NCBI GenBank assembly: GCA_025351145.1 | Contig: JANXWM010000099.1 | Location: forward strand, 1 to 24,796 | DNA length: 24,796 bases | Source: Chitinophagaceae bacterium | Lineage (GTDB): Bacteria > Bacteroidota > Bacteroidia > Chitinophagales > Chitinophagaceae | Reading direction: 5' to 3' | Shown: in pieces, positions 13,490-21,896 of the stretch | How positions within the stretch are numbered: the first letter of the stretch is position 1 | How the letters are laid out: each line of letters starts with the position of its first letter | Notes under the pieces: generated by a model | What the model saw: the letters and a program-made list of their open reading frames with translations, nothing else | The model's database searches: none | Told to the model about the DNA's origin: nothing | Translations under genes and position numbers: made by a program

Positions 13490-15505
13490 TTAATAGGCAA
13501 GTAATTTCTGTACACATTCATGCAGCCTTGCTTTTGCCAGGAAATTTTTCTCCAGTTCAATATTAAACGGAATGGGCGTATCGAGCGAAGCACAGCGTAT
13601 AACAGGCGCATCGAGCAGCTCGAAACAATGCTCATTTATCCATGCAGAAATTTCGCCGGCAATACCGCCGATAAGTGTGTCTTCGTGCAGTAATAATATT
13701 TTCCCTGTTCTTGTAACAGATAATTTGATGGCTTCGTAATCTAATGGCAGCAAGGTTCTCAAGTCGAGAATATCGATGCTTAGTTCGGTATGTTGCGTTG
13801 CATATTCAAGTGCCCAGTGTATACCTGCACCATAAGTAATAATGCTGATATCAGTACCGGACTGCACATGCCGTGCTTTGCCAATTTCAATTTCGTAGTA
13901 TTCGTCGGGCACAGCACCACTGATACTTCTGTATAAAGCTTTATGCTCGAAATACATTACAGGATTAGGATCGTTTATGGCAGCAATCAACAGCCCTTTT
14001 GCATCCATTGGTGTGGATGGATATACTACTTTTAAACCCGGCGTATGTACAAACCAGGCTTCGTTGCTTTGCGAATGAAAGGGGCCTGCACCTACGCCTG
14101 CACCAGTGGGCATGCGTATTACGACATCTGCAGGCTGGCCCCAGCGGTAATGTATTTTAGCAAGGTTGTTGATGATTTGATTAAAGCCCACCGTAACAAA
14201 ATCTGCAAACTGCATTTCCATCACTGTTTTAAAACCTTCGAGGCTAAGGCCGAGGGCACTGCCGATAATTGCACTTTCACAAAGCGGCGTATTGCGCACC
14301 CTTGCTTTACCAAAATTTTCCACAAAGCCTTCTGTAATTTTAAATGCGCCGCCATATTCTGCAATATCCTGGCCCATGAGCACAAGATTAGGGTGCTGCT
14401 GCATCGATTGATGAAGGCCTTCTTTAATGGCATCAATCATCCGCTTTTCAGTTCCCTGTTTCGGGTTTGCTGTTTCTGGTTTTGAGTTGTCAGTAATTTG
14501 AACTGCGGGGAGGTCATTTGGTTTTGGCGCATACACATCCGCCAACTCTTCGTTACTGTTTGCGGTGAGAACTTGAGATGCCAGATTTGCCATCTTTAAT
14601 TCAGATTCTATTGTTTGTTTTATTTCTTCTTTAATATTGTTGACTACATTGTTGTCAATGATATTTTCCTGTAACAGGTAGCTCTCAAAGTTGGTTACAG
14701 GATCACGCTGGCCCCATTCTTCAAACAGTTCTTTGGGAACATATTTTGTGCCGCTTGCTTCCTCATGCCCACGCATACGAAAAGTTATGCACTCAATCAG
14801 GTAAGGCTTTTGTTCGCGGATGCAATATTCCCGAACGCCTTTAACAGTATCAATAACCTGCAGAATATTATTGCCATCAATCCTTACACCTTCCAGGCCA
14901 TAACCTTTGGCGCGGTCAACAAGGCTGGCGCACCGGTACTGTTCATTTACCGGTGTGCTTAAACCGTAGCCATTATTTTCAATGATAAATATTACGGGCA
15001 AATCCCATACTGCAGCAACATTCAAGGCCTCATGAAAATCACCTTCGCTTGTACCGCCATCGCCTGTAAAAGCAAGGGAGACTTTATTTTCCTGTTTTAA
15101 TTTATATGCAAGTGCAGCACCATCAGCAATGGCAAGTTGCGGGCCTAAATGAGAGATCATACCGCAGATATGATGCTCCTTCGAACCAAAATGAAAACTT
15201 CTTTCGCGGCCTTTGCTGTAACCATCTTTGTTGCCCTGCCATTGCATAAACAATTTATTCAAAGGCATATTACGACCGGTAAATACCCCAAGATTTCTGT
15301 GCAATGGCATTATCCATTCGTTTTGTTCAAGGGCATGTGTACAACCAACTGAAATCGCTTCCTGGCCTATGCCGCTGAACCATTTGCTTATTTTACCCTG
15401 CCGTAGCAGCAGCAGCATTTTTTCTTCAATAATGCGGGGCAGCAACAATTTTTTATAAATATCTGTAAGCTCTTCGTTGGTAAGATGTTTTCGTTCGAAA
15501 TACAT
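13490..15505 (-). CDS. Fused alpha/beta 2-oxoacid (branched-chain type) dehydrogenase E1 component
   Basis: The product has 671 residues, a natural fusion of the two E1 chains. The alpha part (about 1-325) binds thiamine diphosphate through GDGGTSEGD (148-156) and ENNGYG (176-181) and has the phosphorylation-loop-like FRMRGHEEA. A polar linker (about 325-355, Asn/Pro/Lys-rich) leads to the beta part (about 355-671), with MGQDIAEYGG, PTGAGVGAGPFHSQSNEAWF and LDLRTLLPLD. E1 decarboxylates a 2-oxoacid and passes the acyl group to the lipoyl domain of E2; fused forms in Bacteroidota are usually annotated as branched-chain 2-oxoisovalerate or generic alpha-ketoacid dehydrogenase. The E2 and E3 genes are not in this window, so the substrate is not settled. 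The start is ATG at 15505 and all residues expected for both halves seem present. Confidence 0.9.
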   Translation of the reverse strand: MYFERKHLTNEELTDIYKKLLLPRIIEEKMLLLLRQGKISKWFSGIGQEAISVGCTHALEQNEWIMPLHRNLGVFTGRNMPLNKLFMQWQGNKDGYSKGRERSFHFGSKEHHICGMISHLGPQLAIADGAALAYKLKQENKVSLAFTGDGGTSEGDFHEALNVAAVWDLPVIFIIENNGYGLSTPVNEQYRCASLVDRAKGYGLEGVRIDGNNILQVIDTVKGVREYCIREQKPYLIECITFRMRGHEEASGTKYVPKELFEEWGQRDPVTNFESYLLQENIIDNNVVNNIKEEIKQTIESELKMANLASQVLTANSNEELADVYAPKPNDLPAVQITDNSKPETANPKQGTEKRMIDAIKEGLHQSMQQHPNLVLMGQDIAEYGGAFKITEGFVENFGKARVRNTPLCESAIIGSALGLSLEGFKTVMEMQFADFVTVGFNQIINNLAKIHYRWGQPADVVIRMPTGAGVGAGPFHSQSNEAWFVHTPGLKVVYPSTPMDAKGLLIAAINDPNPVMYFEHKALYRSISGAVPDEYYEIEIGKARHVQSGTDISIITYGAGIHWALEYATQHTELSIDILDLRTLLPLDYEAIKLSVTRTGKILLLHEDTLIGGIAGEISAWINEHCFELLDAPVIRCASLDTPIPFNIELEKNFLAKARLHECVQKLLAY

Positions 15506-15594
15506 GGCGGCAAATCATTTTGAGTATTGCGAATATAGCTTTTATTGGCATTTATTATTGCTGTATGAGAATGGCTGAAATGTTGCAGGTACAG

Positions 15595-15853
15595 ATTTTT
15601 TGGGCCAGGCTGAAGAGCATTGGGTATCGCCTCTTGCGTCGCACTCTTGTACGGGTTGATTATGATTTGAGCTTTTACCGAAGCGAATATTTAACCGCAG
15701 AGGCAGAGAGACGCAAAGAATATAAAACTGCTCTGCAGCATAGCGCCGAAACTTCGGACGCTGGGGTTTCTGTATTTTGTTCAGTTATAATCCGAACGTA
15801 CAAGAGTGCGACGCAAGTAAAGCTTGATATTGAGATTCAGCCGGGCTAAAAAT
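15595..15853. repeat. Dispersed inverted-repeat element 6 (inverted orientation, longest loop)
   Basis: The arms at 15633-15652 and 15798-15817 are perfectly complementary around a 145-base loop. Here the B-type flank (GGTATCGCCT) lies on the left and the A-type flank (TAAAGCTTGAT) on the right, the reverse of elements 1 and 4. The outer ends ATTTTTTGGGCCAGGC and GCCGGGCTAAAAAT mark both boundaries well. The loop holds an AACCGCAGAGGCAGAGAGAC-type repeat (15693-15719) and a small palindrome AGCGCCGAA...TTCGGACGCT (15742-15762). It fills half of the 518-base gap between the E1 and uppS genes, which are read divergently. Confidence 0.88.
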
Positions 15854-15992
15854 ATTTCCAGCATAATATGCTAGGCATTTTAATAACTGTTTGCTGATTA
15901 ATTATTTACAAATAACCGTCGCTGCTGTTACCTAAAAAAACTTAAACTAATTTTATAATTTCCTCAAAATGCTTTAAAGCCGTGTATTTTGT

Positions 15993-16000
15993 TAATTTTG
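15993..16000 (+). promoter_or_regulatory. Bacteroidota -7 promoter element for uppS
   Basis: TAATTTTG matches TAnnTTTG, 24 bases ahead of the ATG at 16024, a spacing typical for this phylum. No good -33 TTTG is visible, so the promoter may be moderate in strength. Confidence 0.5.
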
Positions 16001-16023
16001 CAGTCCTTTAATACAACAATGTT

Positions 16024-16785
16024 ATGCAGGAGCTGCTTGAAAAGATAGATAAATCCCGACTTCCAAAGCATATTGCCATTATAATGGACGGCAATGGCCG
16101 CTGGGCAAAGGAGAAAGGGCAGGACAGGCTTTATGGTCATTTTCACGGGGTTGAAAGTGTGCGTGATATTGTGGAGGGTGCCGGCGAACTTGGTATTGAA
16201 TACCTTACTTTATATGCATTTAGTACAGAAAACTGGGACAGGCCTGAATATGAGGTAACAGGTTTGATGGAACTTCTGGTTGATAATATGCGTAAGGAAA
16301 CCCCGGTTTTAAAAAAGAATAATATTAAGCTGCATGTGATAGGCGATATTAAAATGCTGCCTGAACATGCAAGAAACGGATTGCTGGAAGTGTTGTCTGA
16401 AACCAAGGACAATACGGGAATGAACCTGATTATGGCTCTAAGTTACAGCAGCCGGTGGGAGCTGGTAAATGCTGTTAAGAACATTGCTGCCGATGTGCAG
16501 GCAGGTAAAATGACTGTTTCGTCTATTACGCAGGATACGCTTCAGGCTTACCTTACAACGAGTGCATTCCCCGATCCGGAACTAATGATACGTACAAGTG
16601 GCGAATACAGGATAAGTAACTTTTTACTTTATCAACTCGCTTATGCCGAACTATATTTTACAAATGTGCGCTGGCCTGACTTTAGAAAAGAGAATTTATA
16701 TGAGGCCATTATTGATTTCCAGGGACGTGAAAGACGTTTTGGAAAAATAAGCGAACAGGTAAACCCTGAAGTATTAATACATTAA
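16024..16785 (+). CDS. uppS: Isoprenyl transferase (undecaprenyl diphosphate synthase)
   Basis: The product has 253 residues, the normal size. It adds isopentenyl units in cis to farnesyl diphosphate to make undecaprenyl diphosphate, the lipid carrier for peptidoglycan and surface glycans, on the cytoplasmic side of the membrane. Signatures are HIAIIMDGNGRWA (16-28, catalytic Asp22), the YAFSTENWDRP segment, and the C-terminal substrate-binding RTSGEYRISNFLLYQLAYAE. It is first in a same-strand run with bamA and three ompH-like genes, an arrangement widespread in Bacteroidota. The ATG at 16024 is preferred because the -7 element and the short leader fit it. An AT-rich hairpin after the stop (16803-16818) does not look strong enough to separate it fully from bamA. 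Confidence 0.95.
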   Translation: MQELLEKIDKSRLPKHIAIIMDGNGRWAKEKGQDRLYGHFHGVESVRDIVEGAGELGIEYLTLYAFSTENWDRPEYEVTGLMELLVDNMRKETPVLKKNNIKLHVIGDIKMLPEHARNGLLEVLSETKDNTGMNLIMALSYSSRWELVNAVKNIAADVQAGKMTVSSITQDTLQAYLTTSAFPDPELMIRTSGEYRISNFLLYQLAYAELYFTNVRWPDFRKENLYEAIIDFQGRERRFGKISEQVNPEVLIH

Positions 16786-16802
16786 ATTTAAAAAACCTGG
16801 TA

Positions 16803-16818
16803 GTTTGTTTTAACAAAC
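16803..16818 (+). other. Weak AT-rich hairpin in the uppS-bamA gap
   Basis: GTTTGTT, TT loop, AACAAAC: a perfect seven-pair stem followed by AGTTTTG. It could be a weak terminator or pause site, or a binding site for a regulator; the sequence alone does not decide. Confidence 0.3.
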
Positions 16819-16820
16819 AG

Positions 16821-16854
16821 TTTTGATACAATTCTGATTATTCCTTTTAATTTG
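16821..16854 (+). promoter_or_regulatory. Possible internal promoter for bamA
   Basis: TTTTG at 16821-16825 and TAATTTG at 16848-16854 resemble the -33 and -7 elements with a 22-base gap. A start site near 16860 would leave a leader of about 65 bases before the ATG at 16927 and exclude the upstream in-frame TTG. Confidence 0.35.
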
Positions 16855-16926
16855 CCCAACTTAACAAAAAAGGCTTCCGGGGTATTTGATTTCATATACC
16901 TGCCGGGGCTCTCAAATATCAACCGG

Positions 16927-19704
16927 ATGCAGCGATTCTACAGATTTTTTTTAGCGGTTTTTGTTTTTAATTTATCTGGGCTTGTGGTTCATGCACAGGT
17001 GCCTGACAGCACTGGAAATTCTGCTGATACCACTGTACAGCCGGTTACTTCATTAGATGCAGACCTGTTGAATATTTTTAACCAGAAAACACCCCAAAAA
17101 TACAAGGTTGCAAGTGTTAAAATAACCGGTAATAAATATTTTGATGAGACTTTACTGCTTTCTGTATCGGGCATAAATGTGGGCGATGAGATTACTATTC
17201 CGGGTGGCGATAATTTTTCGAAAGCCATTACTAAATTATGGGCGCAGAATTATTTCAGCGATGTAGAGATTTATATTACAAGGCTGGAGGGTACAAACAT
17301 CTATCTTGAAATAAATGTAACAGAGAGGCCAAGGCTTTCAAAATATACTTTTAAAGGAATAGGAAAAAGCGAATCTGACGATCTTGGCCCTAAAACAGGC
17401 TTGATTATTGGCAGAGTGGTTACAGAAAACATGAAGCGCACAGCAATAGATGCCATTAACAGGTTCTATTTTGATAAGGGTTTCAGGAATGTGAAAAGCA
17501 GAATCGATGTTAGAAAGGATACCTCTTTTGAAAACTCAGTTTTGCTTGATTTTTACATAACTAAAGGTGGCAAAGTAAAAATTAATCAAATCAATTTTGT
17601 TGATAATTCAGTTGATCCTTTAAAACTGAAAAAGCAAATGAAGGGAACAAAGGAAATGACACGTCTTACATTGTTTCCAACAAATGACTCAGGGGGCTTT
17701 GCTAATCCTCCGCATTACAGTTTTAATGAGTATTTAAGGAACGAAGGGTATCTTTCATTCACAAAAACAAGGCGCGTTTTAGATCCTTATATCCGTCTCA
17801 AAATTTTCACCTCAGCTAAGTTTAATGATAAAAAATACGAAGAAGACAAAGAAAAAATACTTGGTCATTACAATTCACTTGGCTATCGGGATGCATACAT
17901 TGTAAAAGATACACTTTACAATAATCAGAAAGGGAATATAGATATTGATATTAAGGTTGGGGAAGGCCATAAATATTATTTCGGAAATATTACCTGGAGT
18001 GGTGCAACTAAATTCCCTGATTCTTTATTAACAGCCCTCCTTGGTATTAATAAAGGAGATATTTATAACCTCGACCTGCTAAATAAAAAACTGGGTAAAA
18101 ATGTAGCGCCGGAGGGAGGAGATATAAGCGGGCTTTACATGGATGATGGATACCTCTTCTTCCAGGTTGACCCAATTGAAAAAGCTGTGTATAATGATAC
18201 TATTGACTTTGAAATAAAGTTAAGGGAAGGGCCACAGGCTACTTTCAAGAACATACGGATTACAGGAAATGAGCGCACAAAAGAGTATGTGATCCGGCGT
18301 GAATTACGTACACTGCCGGGTGAAAAATTCAGCCGCAGTGATGTTATCCGTTCTACTCGTGAAATTGCGAATCTTGGGTTTTTTGACCAGGAAAAGATTA
18401 CGCCAAACATAGTGCCTAATCAGGATGACGGTACGGTTGATGTAACCTGGGGTGTAACAGAAAAATCAAGTGACCAGCTTGAATTAAGTGCTGGTTTTGG
18501 CGGTGGCATTGGATTAACCGGTACCCTCGGCGTATCTTTCAATAACTTTTCTATCAGGAATATTTTTCATAAAGAAGCATGGAGCCCCTTACCGGTGGGT
18601 GATGGCCAAAAGCTAAGTGTTCGTGTACAAAGTAACGGACGTGCTTACCGCTCTTATAATATTTCTTTTACTGAACCCTGGCTGGGAGGCAAGAAGAGAA
18701 ATTCACTTACGGTAAGTTTATACGACACTAAGTTTGCAAATGCATATAACCCTTACACAGGAACATACCAGAAGAGCGCAGCAGATACCTCCTACTTTAA
18801 AACAACGGGATTTTCTGTAGGGTTTCAAAAACAGTTAAAATGGCCGGATGATTATTTCTCTTTTGGTACCAGCTTTAACTTTGCCAGGTATACTTTAAAA
18901 AATTATGCAATCGACCAGAGTCTTATGCTAAAAGATGGCACAATTTTCAGGAATGGTTATTCGAATAACATGAACCTGAAGTTTACGCTCAGCCGTTATT
19001 CTCTTGACCAGCAGATTTACCCACGAAGCGGATCTAATTTCTCTTTAAGCCTTGCGGTTACACCTCCATATTCACTTATTGATAAAAATTTGCTTACCGC
19101 AGAAAATCCGTATAAATGGGTTGAGTATCACAAATGGCGCTTTACCGGCGAATGGTATATACCAATTGGTAAACCACGCGGAGAAGAACATAACCGCCAG
19201 TTTGTAATGAAATTAGCAGCCAAATTTGGATACCTTGGCGGTTATAATAAAGACCTCCAAATTTCCCCATTCGAACGTTTCCAGGTGGGCGATGCCGGGT
19301 TAAGCAATAGTTATGCATTGTTGGGTTACGATATTGTAGCGCACAGAGGCTATCCTGTATACGAAACTTCTAACCCGAGGGTTAATCCAGATCAGCAGGG
19401 GGCTTCTAAATACTTTACAATGTTCAATAAATACACTTTGGAGTTACGTTACCCTTTCAGTACCAGCGCCAGCAGTACTATTTATGGTCTTACATTTTTC
19501 GAAGCAGCAAATGGCTGGTATTCCTTTAAAGATTATAATCCTTTTCAATTGCGCCGCTCTGTTGGCGTAGGTATGCGTTTCTTCCTTCCAATGTTTGGTT
19601 TGCTTGGCTTTGATTACGGTGTAGGGTTAGACAGAATTGGTACCGGAACAACATTAAAAGATGCATCTCGTTTTACATTTATGCTTGGTTTTGAACCGGA
19701 TTAA
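16927..19704 (+). CDS. bamA: Outer membrane assembly protein BamA
   Basis: The product has 925 residues. A signal peptide (MQRFYRFFLAVFVFN... to HAQ) is followed by a Bacteroidota-typical leader, then several POTRA domains (about 50-460; segments such as VKITGNKYFDETLL and IRITGNERTKEYVIRREL are recognisable), then a C-terminal Omp85 beta barrel to the end. The barrel includes VAHRGYPVYE, in the place of the VRGF loop motif, and ends in FTFMLGFEPD. BamA inserts beta-barrel proteins into the outer membrane. The frame is open upstream to a TTG at 16852, but the Met at 16927 begins a clean signal peptide, so it is used. The downstream genes encode Skp-like chaperones that work with BamA, so a shared transcript makes sense. 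Confidence 0.94.
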   Translation: MQRFYRFFLAVFVFNLSGLVVHAQVPDSTGNSADTTVQPVTSLDADLLNIFNQKTPQKYKVASVKITGNKYFDETLLLSVSGINVGDEITIPGGDNFSKAITKLWAQNYFSDVEIYITRLEGTNIYLEINVTERPRLSKYTFKGIGKSESDDLGPKTGLIIGRVVTENMKRTAIDAINRFYFDKGFRNVKSRIDVRKDTSFENSVLLDFYITKGGKVKINQINFVDNSVDPLKLKKQMKGTKEMTRLTLFPTNDSGGFANPPHYSFNEYLRNEGYLSFTKTRRVLDPYIRLKIFTSAKFNDKKYEEDKEKILGHYNSLGYRDAYIVKDTLYNNQKGNIDIDIKVGEGHKYYFGNITWSGATKFPDSLLTALLGINKGDIYNLDLLNKKLGKNVAPEGGDISGLYMDDGYLFFQVDPIEKAVYNDTIDFEIKLREGPQATFKNIRITGNERTKEYVIRRELRTLPGEKFSRSDVIRSTREIANLGFFDQEKITPNIVPNQDDGTVDVTWGVTEKSSDQLELSAGFGGGIGLTGTLGVSFNNFSIRNIFHKEAWSPLPVGDGQKLSVRVQSNGRAYRSYNISFTEPWLGGKKRNSLTVSLYDTKFANAYNPYTGTYQKSAADTSYFKTTGFSVGFQKQLKWPDDYFSFGTSFNFARYTLKNYAIDQSLMLKDGTIFRNGYSNNMNLKFTLSRYSLDQQIYPRSGSNFSLSLAVTPPYSLIDKNLLTAENPYKWVEYHKWRFTGEWYIPIGKPRGEEHNRQFVMKLAAKFGYLGGYNKDLQISPFERFQVGDAGLSNSYALLGYDIVAHRGYPVYETSNPRVNPDQQGASKYFTMFNKYTLELRYPFSTSASSTIYGLTFFEAANGWYSFKDYNPFQLRRSVGVGMRFFLPMFGLLGFDYGVGLDRIGTGTTLKDASRFTFMLGFEPD

Positions 19705-19743
19705 TTTATACATCATCAACACCTTAATTTCAAAATAAATTTT

Positions 19744-20256
19744 ATGAAAAAGTTTTTGCTGATTACTTTAACGCTTTTACTCTGTATATCTGTTTCGTTT
19801 GCACAGCGCTATGCCATAATAGATACCAAGTATGTGTTAAGTAAAATTCCAGAATACCAGGATGCAGATAAAAAACTCCAGCTGGTAAGTGATCAGTGGC
19901 AAAAAGAAATAGATGACAAACAGGCTGCACTAAATAAAATGTATAAGGATTACGATGCTGAACAATTTATGCTGAGCGATGATCTAAAAAAGAAACGCGA
20001 AGACGAACTGTTCAATAAAGAAAAAGAATTACGGGACCTTCAAAAAAAACGCTTTGGTTACCAGGGCGACCTTTTTAAAGAAAGAGAAAAATTAGTTAAA
20101 CCTTTACAGGACAAGGTGTACAACGCAGTACAGAAAATCGCAGTAGCCCGTGGTTACGATTTCATACTTGATAAAAGTGAAGGAATTACTGTTATATTTG
20201 CCGACCCCAAATTAGACAAGAGCGATGATGTACTTCGCGAAATGGGTGTAAAATAA
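19744..20256 (+). CDS. OmpH/Skp family periplasmic chaperone, first copy
   Basis: The product has 170 residues, with a signal peptide ending SFAQ at residue 21. The mature part begins with the family pattern RYAIIDTKYVLSKIPEY and continues into a long Lys/Glu/Asp/Gln-rich coiled coil (about 40-125), then returns to a small body segment with VARGYDFILDKSEGITVIFADPKLD. Skp-type proteins form trimers that hold unfolded outer membrane proteins on their way to BamA. The gene starts 39 bases after bamA on the same strand. It is the copy closest to canonical Skp; the next two genes are more diverged paralogues. Confidence 0.9.
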   Translation: MKKFLLITLTLLLCISVSFAQRYAIIDTKYVLSKIPEYQDADKKLQLVSDQWQKEIDDKQAALNKMYKDYDAEQFMLSDDLKKKREDELFNKEKELRDLQKKRFGYQGDLFKEREKLVKPLQDKVYNAVQKIAVARGYDFILDKSEGITVIFADPKLDKSDDVLREMGVK

Positions 20257-20281
20257 GTAAGTAAATATTTAATAGAAAAAC

Positions 20282-20905
20282 ATGAAAAATATTTTCTTTA
20301 GCATACTCTTTTTAACGACTCTTATGTTTGTATGCGAAAAAGCAGAAGCCCAACAACAAAAAATAGGGATTTTCAATATAGACTATATGGTTCAGGCAAT
20401 GCCTGGTTATCGTGAAGTTGACAGCCTTGTGCAGTTATATGACAGAGATTCTCTGAATACTGAACATGATATTTACGTGTCGGAGTATCAGCGTTTGGAC
20501 AGTACTTATAAGGCAGATTCATTATTGGTTGCACAAGGAAAAAAATCTAAAGCTATTTTAGATTACACAGCAGGTGAACGTCAAAAAATGGCAATAAATC
20601 TTACATATTGGCAACAGATAGCACAACAAAAAGAGAACAGTAAAAGAGAACAACTTTCACAGCCTTTATATGTTCAGGTGGGTAGCGCATACAGGAGAAT
20701 TCTTGAAACAAAAAAATACACACTCATTTTCAAGCCTGAAGCTTTTGAGTTTGGAACTACTGCAGCTGATAATCTTTTTATTGCTGTTGCTAAGGAATTA
20801 AAACTCACATCTTTGCCTCAGGAACTTTTACAGATTGGTAACGACCCTGATGCAGCCCAAACGAAAACAATTCCTCCAAAGACTGCACCTGTAAAAAAGC
20901 CATAA
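20282..20905 (+). CDS. OmpH/Skp family periplasmic protein, second copy
   Basis: The product has 207 residues. The signal peptide ends EAQ at about residue 24. The body starts with KIGIFNIDYMVQAMPGYREVDSL, then a helical segment (DSTYKADSLL ... RQKMAINLTYWQQIAQQKENSKREQL), then KKYTLIFKPEAFEFGTTAADNLFIAVAKELKL. It is longer than copy one, and the C-terminal tail is Pro/Lys/Thr-rich. It is clearly the paralogue of the third copy. It starts 25 bases after copy one, so all three are probably one transcript. A chaperone for particular outer membrane or surface proteins is the best inference. Confidence 0.86.
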   Translation: MKNIFFSILFLTTLMFVCEKAEAQQQKIGIFNIDYMVQAMPGYREVDSLVQLYDRDSLNTEHDIYVSEYQRLDSTYKADSLLVAQGKKSKAILDYTAGERQKMAINLTYWQQIAQQKENSKREQLSQPLYVQVGSAYRRILETKKYTLIFKPEAFEFGTTAADNLFIAVAKELKLTSLPQELLQIGNDPDAAQTKTIPPKTAPVKKP

Positions 20906-20975
20906 CAAAATTTATCTATAAAATTGCCTAAACAAACCGTGTTATTAATTAATCAATAATTTCAACAGAAAAAAC

Positions 20976-21602
20976 ATGAAAAAAGTTTTCTTTCCCGTAC
21001 TCGCTTTCTTAGCTCTTCTATTGTCAGGTGAAACTGCGCAGGCCCAAACAATTAAAATTGGTGTATTCGATCTTGATGTAATGGTGCAGGCTATGCCAGG
21101 GTACCGTTCGGTAGACAGCCTTTTAAATATTTACAATACAGATTCACTTGGCGCAGAATACCAGATTTATCAAAGCGAATATGCACGTTTAGACAGTACC
21201 TATAAAAAAGATTCTGTTCTTGTAGCAGCGGGTACAAAATCAAAAGCCCTTTTAGATTATACAGATGGTGAACGCCGCAAAATGGCCATGAACCTTGTTT
21301 ACTGGCAGCAAATTGCACAACAAAAATCTGATGCCAAGAAGGGGCAGTTAGCACAGCCTTTGTACGAAGTGGTAGCCGCCGCATATAAAAAAGTGCTCGA
21401 TACTAGGAAATACACAATCATTCTCAAGCCTCAAACTTACGAACTTGGTTTCCCTATCGATAACCTCTTTATTTCCGTTGCTAAAGAATTAAAACTTACC
21501 GATCTTCCTCAGCAATTGATTTATTTGGGCGATGATCCCGATGCAAAAGCAGCACCACCGGCTAAAACGGCAGCGGCTCCAAACACAAAACCTAAAAATT
21601 AA
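20976..21602 (+). CDS. OmpH/Skp family periplasmic protein, third copy
   Basis: The product has 208 residues and is closely similar to copy two along the whole length (both share VQAMPGYR.VDSL, LDSTYK, YWQQIAQQK and NLFI.VAKELKL.DLPQQL-type segments). The signal peptide ends AQAQ at residue 24. The tail is Ala/Pro/Lys-rich (PPAKTAAAPNTKPKN), as in copy two. The two genes look like a tandem duplication that has diverged. It ends the cluster, with an intrinsic terminator just behind it. Confidence 0.86.
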   Translation: MKKVFFPVLAFLALLLSGETAQAQTIKIGVFDLDVMVQAMPGYRSVDSLLNIYNTDSLGAEYQIYQSEYARLDSTYKKDSVLVAAGTKSKALLDYTDGERRKMAMNLVYWQQIAQQKSDAKKGQLAQPLYEVVAAAYKKVLDTRKYTIILKPQTYELGFPIDNLFISVAKELKLTDLPQQLIYLGDDPDAKAAPPAKTAAAPNTKPKN

Positions 21603-21616
21603 GTCTCAATATTTTT

Positions 21617-21653
21617 AATAAAAAGCCATGCAAAAATTGTGTGGCTTTTTTAT
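21617..21653 (+). terminator. Intrinsic terminator after the ompH cluster
   Basis: AAAAAGCCA (21620-21628) pairs with TGGCTTTTTT (21642-21651), with a 13-base loop and a T-run at the end. It closes the uppS-bamA-ompH transcript. Confidence 0.82.
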
Positions 21654-21669
21654 ATATCATGATCCAGGC

Positions 21670-21712
21670 ATTTTTTATCACATGAAGCTTTACTTGCGTC
21701 GCACTCTTGTAC
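21670..21712. repeat. Solo left arm of the dispersed repeat (element 7)
   Basis: A perfect CTTGCGTCGCACTCTTGTAC at 21693-21712 with the A-type flank CATGAAGCTTTA in front of it, identical to the flank of element 4. No right arm follows before the Cupin_8 gene. The rest of the 294-base gap holds the terminator and the promoter listed separately. Confidence 0.75.
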
Positions 21713-21846
21713 ATCCAGAATATAATTCGGCTTTAGGCTCCCTCCACATCAGCATCCTTAATTTCACAAAGGCTAATCAGGCAGGGGTAATAAATCTTTC
21801 TTATTTTAACAGCAACCACATTTAAGTAATAATTCAAAATCAATCC

Positions 21847-21878
21847 TTGCAGTTAACAATTAGTTCATATTACCTTTG
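21847..21878 (+). promoter_or_regulatory. Bacteroidota promoter for the Cupin_8 gene
   Basis: TTG at 21847-21849 and TACCTTTG at 21871-21878 (TAnnTTTG) are spaced by 21 bases, and the ATG at 21897 follows 18 bases later. This is the most convincing promoter in the window. Confidence 0.6.
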
Positions 21879-21896
21879 CAGCCAAAATAACTGAGT

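Noticed and set aside
15520..15849. Plus-strand frame of 109 codons between the E1 and uppS genes
   Set aside because: It is made almost entirely of repeat element 6, including both arms, and has no protein-like features.
4032..15853. The elements as a CRISPR array or integron attC sites
   Set aside because: The arms are inverted and scattered with genes between them, not regularly spaced direct repeats; no cas or integrase gene and no attC core sites are visible.
16852..16926. TTG start 25 codons upstream of bamA
   Set aside because: It would put 25 residues before a clear signal peptide, and a possible promoter overlaps it.
21628..21825. Plus-strand frame of 65 codons after the ompH cluster
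   Set aside because: It covers the terminator and the solo repeat arm; the composition is not protein-like.
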